Assembly: GCA_018401875.1 (NCBI GenBank)
Contig: JAGYJZ010000005.1
Coordinates: 124,001 to 188,000, forward strand
Source of the DNA: Salibacteraceae bacterium
GTDB taxonomy: Bacteria > Bacteroidota > Bacteroidia > Flavobacteriales_G > Salibacteraceae
Length of the DNA: 64,000 nt
Direction of reading: 5' to 3'
Within the stretch, counting starts at the first letter, position 1, and each line of letters opens with the position of its first letter. Shown here one piece after another: positions 61,375 to 64,000 of this stretch. Both the position numbers and the translations under genes were made by a program. Under the pieces are notes generated by a model, which worked only from the letters and a program-made list of their open reading frames with translations, had not been told where the DNA came from and ran no database searches.

Positions 61375-62460
61375 ATGAAAGATGTGTATTGTGTGATTAT
61401 GGCGGGAGGAATCGGAAGCCGCTTTTGGCCGATGAGCAGACAAAGCTCTCCAAAACAATATTTAGACATTATGGGCACTGGATCTTCGTTGATTCAACTT
61501 ACCTACGATCGTCTGAAAGCCATTTCGAAACCCGAACAATTCATGATCGTAACGTCCGATGAATATGTGGATTTGAGCAAACAGCATCTTCCAGAACTTT
61601 CTGACGCGCAAATTTTAAGCGAACCTTCCCGCAAAAACACTGCGCCATGCATCGCCTATGCAGCTTACAAACTCTACAAGAAAAATCCCGATGCGGTGAT
61701 GGTGATCTCACCCGCTGACCACATCATTTTGAAGGAAAACACCTTCATAGAAACCCTTAACACTGCTATTGATCACGCCTACAACAGCAACAACTTAGTG
61801 ACGATTGGCATCAAACCTAGCAGACCTGACTCTGGCTATGGATACATTCAATTTCACCGCGAAAATGATTACGACAACGACCAATTAAAAAAAGTGAAAA
61901 CATTTACTGAAAAGCCCAGCGTTGAACTGGCGCTTCAGTTTTTAAAGAGTGGTGATTTTTATTGGAACAGTGGAATGTTCGTATGGAAAGTTTCAGCCAT
62001 CGTAGCGGCTTTTCAAGCTCTGATGCCCGAATTGGCGGAGTTGTTTAACGAGAAAATGGGCGACTTAAATTCTAATGCTGAAGCTGCTGCCATTGAATCG
62101 ATATACAGTGAATGTCCAAACATTTCCATCGACTATGGCGTCATGGAAAAGGCTGCGAACGTAGATGTTGTATTGGGCGATTTCGGATGGTCAGACCTCG
62201 GCACCTGGGGTTCGCTTTACGAGCAGATGGAAAAAGATGACAAGTCGAATGTGCTGGTTCACGGAACGATAAAGACCTACGACACGAACCATTCAATCAT
62301 CATGCTTCCTAACGATAAACTGGCAGTCGTCCAAGGATTGACCAACTACATCGTGATCGACACAGAAGATGTTTTGCTGATTTGCCAGAAAGACGAAGAG
62401 CAAAAAATCAAGCAGTTTGTGCAAGATCTAAAGGACAGCAAGCTCCAAAAATTCATATAA
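61375..62460 (+). CDS. manC: Mannose-1-phosphate guanylyltransferase
   Basis: Makes GDP-mannose for surface glycans. 361 residues from MKDVYCVIMAGGIGSRFWP; the frame opens 11 codons earlier but those residues are not family-like. Motifs: MAGGIGSRFWPMSRQSSPKQ, PADHIILKE, RPDSGYGYIQF, KTFTEKP, YWNSGMFVWK, SIDYGVMEK and FGWSDLGTW. It lacks the C-terminal isomerase domain found in bifunctional enzymes, so it is monofunctional. Confidence 0.95.
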   Translation: MKDVYCVIMAGGIGSRFWPMSRQSSPKQYLDIMGTGSSLIQLTYDRLKAISKPEQFMIVTSDEYVDLSKQHLPELSDAQILSEPSRKNTAPCIAYAAYKLYKKNPDAVMVISPADHIILKENTFIETLNTAIDHAYNSNNLVTIGIKPSRPDSGYGYIQFHRENDYDNDQLKKVKTFTEKPSVELALQFLKSGDFYWNSGMFVWKVSAIVAAFQALMPELAELFNEKMGDLNSNAEAAAIESIYSECPNISIDYGVMEKAANVDVVLGDFGWSDLGTWGSLYEQMEKDDKSNVLVHGTIKTYDTNHSIIMLPNDKLAVVQGLTNYIVIDTEDVLLICQKDEEQKIKQFVQDLKDSKLQKFI

Positions 62461-62464
62461 AAAA

Positions 62465-62492
62465 AGCCGAACTCAATCATTTGAATCCGGCT
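62465..62492 (+). terminator. Probable terminator between manC and fumC
   Basis: Outer stem AGCCG / CGGCT with an inner TCAA / TTGA stem, followed by a broken T-rich tail (ACTTTTCTTT). It lies between convergent genes and could serve both. Confidence 0.5.
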
Positions 62493-62514
62493 ACTTTTCT
62501 TTATTTGATTTGAA

Positions 62515-63912
62515 TTAACTCAAACTCCCGATCATTTTGGTGGGGTCAACCCATTGATCGAATTCATCAGCAGTGAGGTAACCCAAATTTACGGCCTCTT
62601 CTTTCAATGTTGTGCCGTTTTGGTGAGCCGTCTTTGCAATTTTTGCTGCTTTTTCGTAGCCAATTTTCGTGTTCAATGCTGTTACCAACATCAACGAATT
62701 GTCTAAATTCTGCTTGATCCGAGCGTGGTTTGGCTCGATGCCCACCGCGCAATGCTCGTCAAAAGAAGCACAAGCATCACCGATCAAGCGTGCACTCATC
62801 AACACATTATAGGCCATCATCGGCTTAAACACATTGAGTTCAAAATGACCGTTTGAACCACCAACACTCACCGCAACATCATTTCCAATCACTTGAGCAC
62901 AAACCATAGTCAGTGCTTCTGCTTGCGTAGGGTTTACTTTACCGGGCATGATGCTCGATCCGGGTTCATTTTCAGGAATCAACAACTCTCCAATGCCACA
63001 GCGCGGACCACTTGCCAGCAAGCGAATATCATTGGCGATCTTCATCAAACTCACTGCCATTTGTTTCAATGCTCCGTGGGTTTCTACCAACGCATCATGT
63101 GCGGCTAATGCCTCAAATTTATTCTCAGCACTTTTAAAAGGATGCCCCGTAAATTCAGCAATCTTCTTCGCCACCAAATCAGAATAGCCCGCTGGTGTAT
63201 TGATTCCCGTGCCAACGGCCGTTCCTCCCAAGGCAACTTCTGAGAGGTGATCAAGCGTATTGCGCAGGGCTTTCAAGCCATGGTTTAGTTGAGAAACATA
63301 ACCTGACAATTCTTGCCCTACGGTTAATGGTGTGGCGTCCATTAGGTGCGTGCGGCCGATCTTCACCACGTTCATAAAAGCGGCCGATTTTTTGGCAAGC
63401 GTGTCTCGCAATTGTTCTACGCCTGGAATGGTCGTTTCGACCACCATTTTGTAAGCAGCAATGTGCATTCCAGTGGGATACGTATCGTTTGAACTCTGAC
63501 TTTTATTCACATCATCATTTGGATGCACAGCCGAATGACCTTCGCCTAATTTTCCTCCCGATAAAACATGGGCTCGATTTGAAATCACTTCATTGACGTT
63601 CATGTTTGACTGCGTTCCCGAACCGGTTTGCCAAATCACCAATGGGAATTGATCATCGAGTTTTCCTTCCAAGATTTCGTCACACACCTTTGAAATCAAA
63701 TCGCGCTTTTCAGCCGACAATACGCCCAACTCACAATTGGTGTGCGCAGCGGCCTTTTTCAGGTAAGCAAACCCTTTTATTACCTCAAGCGGCATGCTGG
63801 CCTCCTGCCCGATTTTAAAGTTGTTTCGCGAACGCTCAGTTTGTGCTCCCCAGTACTTGTCAGCGGGCACTTTTACCTCGCCCATGGTGTCTTTTTCGAT
63901 TCTGAAATCCAT
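62515..63912 (-). CDS. fumC: Class II fumarate hydratase
   Basis: TCA-cycle enzyme converting fumarate to malate; oxygen-stable, iron-free class. 465 residues. Motifs: [69 protein letters not shown], and the superfamily signature [15 protein letters not shown] with the catalytic Ser. Aspartate ammonia-lyase is a relative, but [10 protein letters not shown] and [11 protein letters not shown] favour FumC. No clear TAnnTTTG box was found upstream before the window ends. Confidence 0.95.
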   Translation of the reverse strand: MDFRIEKDTMGEVKVPADKYWGAQTERSRNNFKIGQEASMPLEVIKGFAYLKKAAAHTNCELGVLSAEKRDLISKVCDEILEGKLDDQFPLVIWQTGSGTQSNMNVNEVISNRAHVLSGGKLGEGHSAVHPNDDVNKSQSSNDTYPTGMHIAAYKMVVETTIPGVEQLRDTLAKKSAAFMNVVKIGRTHLMDATPLTVGQELSGYVSQLNHGLKALRNTLDHLSEVALGGTAVGTGINTPAGYSDLVAKKIAEFTGHPFKSAENKFEALAAHDALVETHGALKQMAVSLMKIANDIRLLASGPRCGIGELLIPENEPGSSIMPGKVNPTQAEALTMVCAQVIGNDVAVSVGGSNGHFELNVFKPMMAYNVLMSARLIGDACASFDEHCAVGIEPNHARIKQNLDNSLMLVTALNTKIGYEKAAKIAKTAHQNGTTLKEEAVNLGYLTADEFDQWVDPTKMIGSLS

Positions 63913-64000
63913 ATTCTATTGATTTTAAACGCTTCAGGTTAGTTGATGAAATCTTTGTCTTTATTTCTGTCGAATAAATTATTTCGATGCTTTATATTCG

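Noticed and set aside
63946-64000. ATG on the plus strand opening an 18-codon frame to the window end
   Set aside because: Too short to judge; no promoter box before it and no recognisable sequence. It might be the start of the next gene.

Overview
The window is a gene-dense piece of a Bacteroidota chromosome, most likely from the order Flavobacteriales; I cannot fix the family. The evidence is direct: five secreted proteins end in the CHU_C / gliding-motility-associated C-terminal domain, two end in a type A T9SS (type IX secretion) sorting domain, the ribosomal and envelope proteins look flavobacterial, Shine-Dalgarno sites are mostly absent, and many genes are preceded by the Bacteroidota -7 box TAnnTTTG. 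No rRNA, tRNA, IS element, integrase or CRISPR array is visible. No stretch over 300 bases lacks a gene; the longest gaps (36139-36306 and 54273-54446) hold only promoter-like DNA.

Layout. 1-4529: envelope-biogenesis cluster (uppS partial at the window edge, bamA, two ompH/skp paralogues), closed by a terminator, then murI. 5365-6560: gamma-carbonic-anhydrase-like protein and an Nfu-type Fe-S scaffold, divergently transcribed. 6639-8807: a CHU_C surface protein. 8813-13203 (minus): odhB, odhA and an unknown gene, the 2-oxoglutarate dehydrogenase operon. 13229-19686: TIGR01777 epimerase, polyprenyl diphosphate synthase, rfbA, an MMPL/RND exporter and a radical SAM/SPASM protein. 19683-23696 (minus): frr, pyrH, tsf, rpsB, rpsI, rplM, with a clear promoter and candidate RNA leaders. 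23793-27673 (minus): an AT-rich accessory operon of two beta-barrel proteins, a T9SS cargo protein and an S74-chaperone protein. 27732-32679 (minus): kbl, gdhA, a TPR-like exported protein, a Nudix CoA pyrophosphatase and a BadF-type sugar kinase. 32782-36138: a 1118-residue CHU_C protein. 36307-40036: FAD oxidoreductase, trhO, purH. 40108-45605: the complete rod-shape operon mreB-mreC-mreD-mrdA-rodA. 45602-49932: secreted nuclease, YihY protein, GH3 glycosidase, LEA-2 lipoprotein. 49927-58950: three CHU_C proteins and an M20 dipeptidase. 58985-63912: mlaF-mlaE, a tiny lipoprotein, a SprT-like protein, manC and fumC.

Much of the window serves the cell envelope: lipid carrier synthesis (uppS), outer-membrane protein assembly (bamA, ompH), peptidoglycan precursor and elongation machinery (murI, mre/mrd/rod), lipid transport (mlaEF), nucleotide sugars (rfbA, manC) and T9SS cargo. 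The rest is core translation and central metabolism.

The most unusual item is in the accessory operon. Three perfect copies of the octamer GTAGGCTT (27644-27667) lie inside the signal-peptide codons of its first gene. With three copies the only good ATG is out of frame; with two copies it reads into a textbook signal peptide. This looks like an ON/OFF slipped-strand phase-variation switch, caught here in the OFF state, with an 18-bp perfect palindrome directly at the start codon. The second general observation is that at least five genes have TAnnTTTG exactly four bases before the start codon, which predicts leaderless mRNAs.
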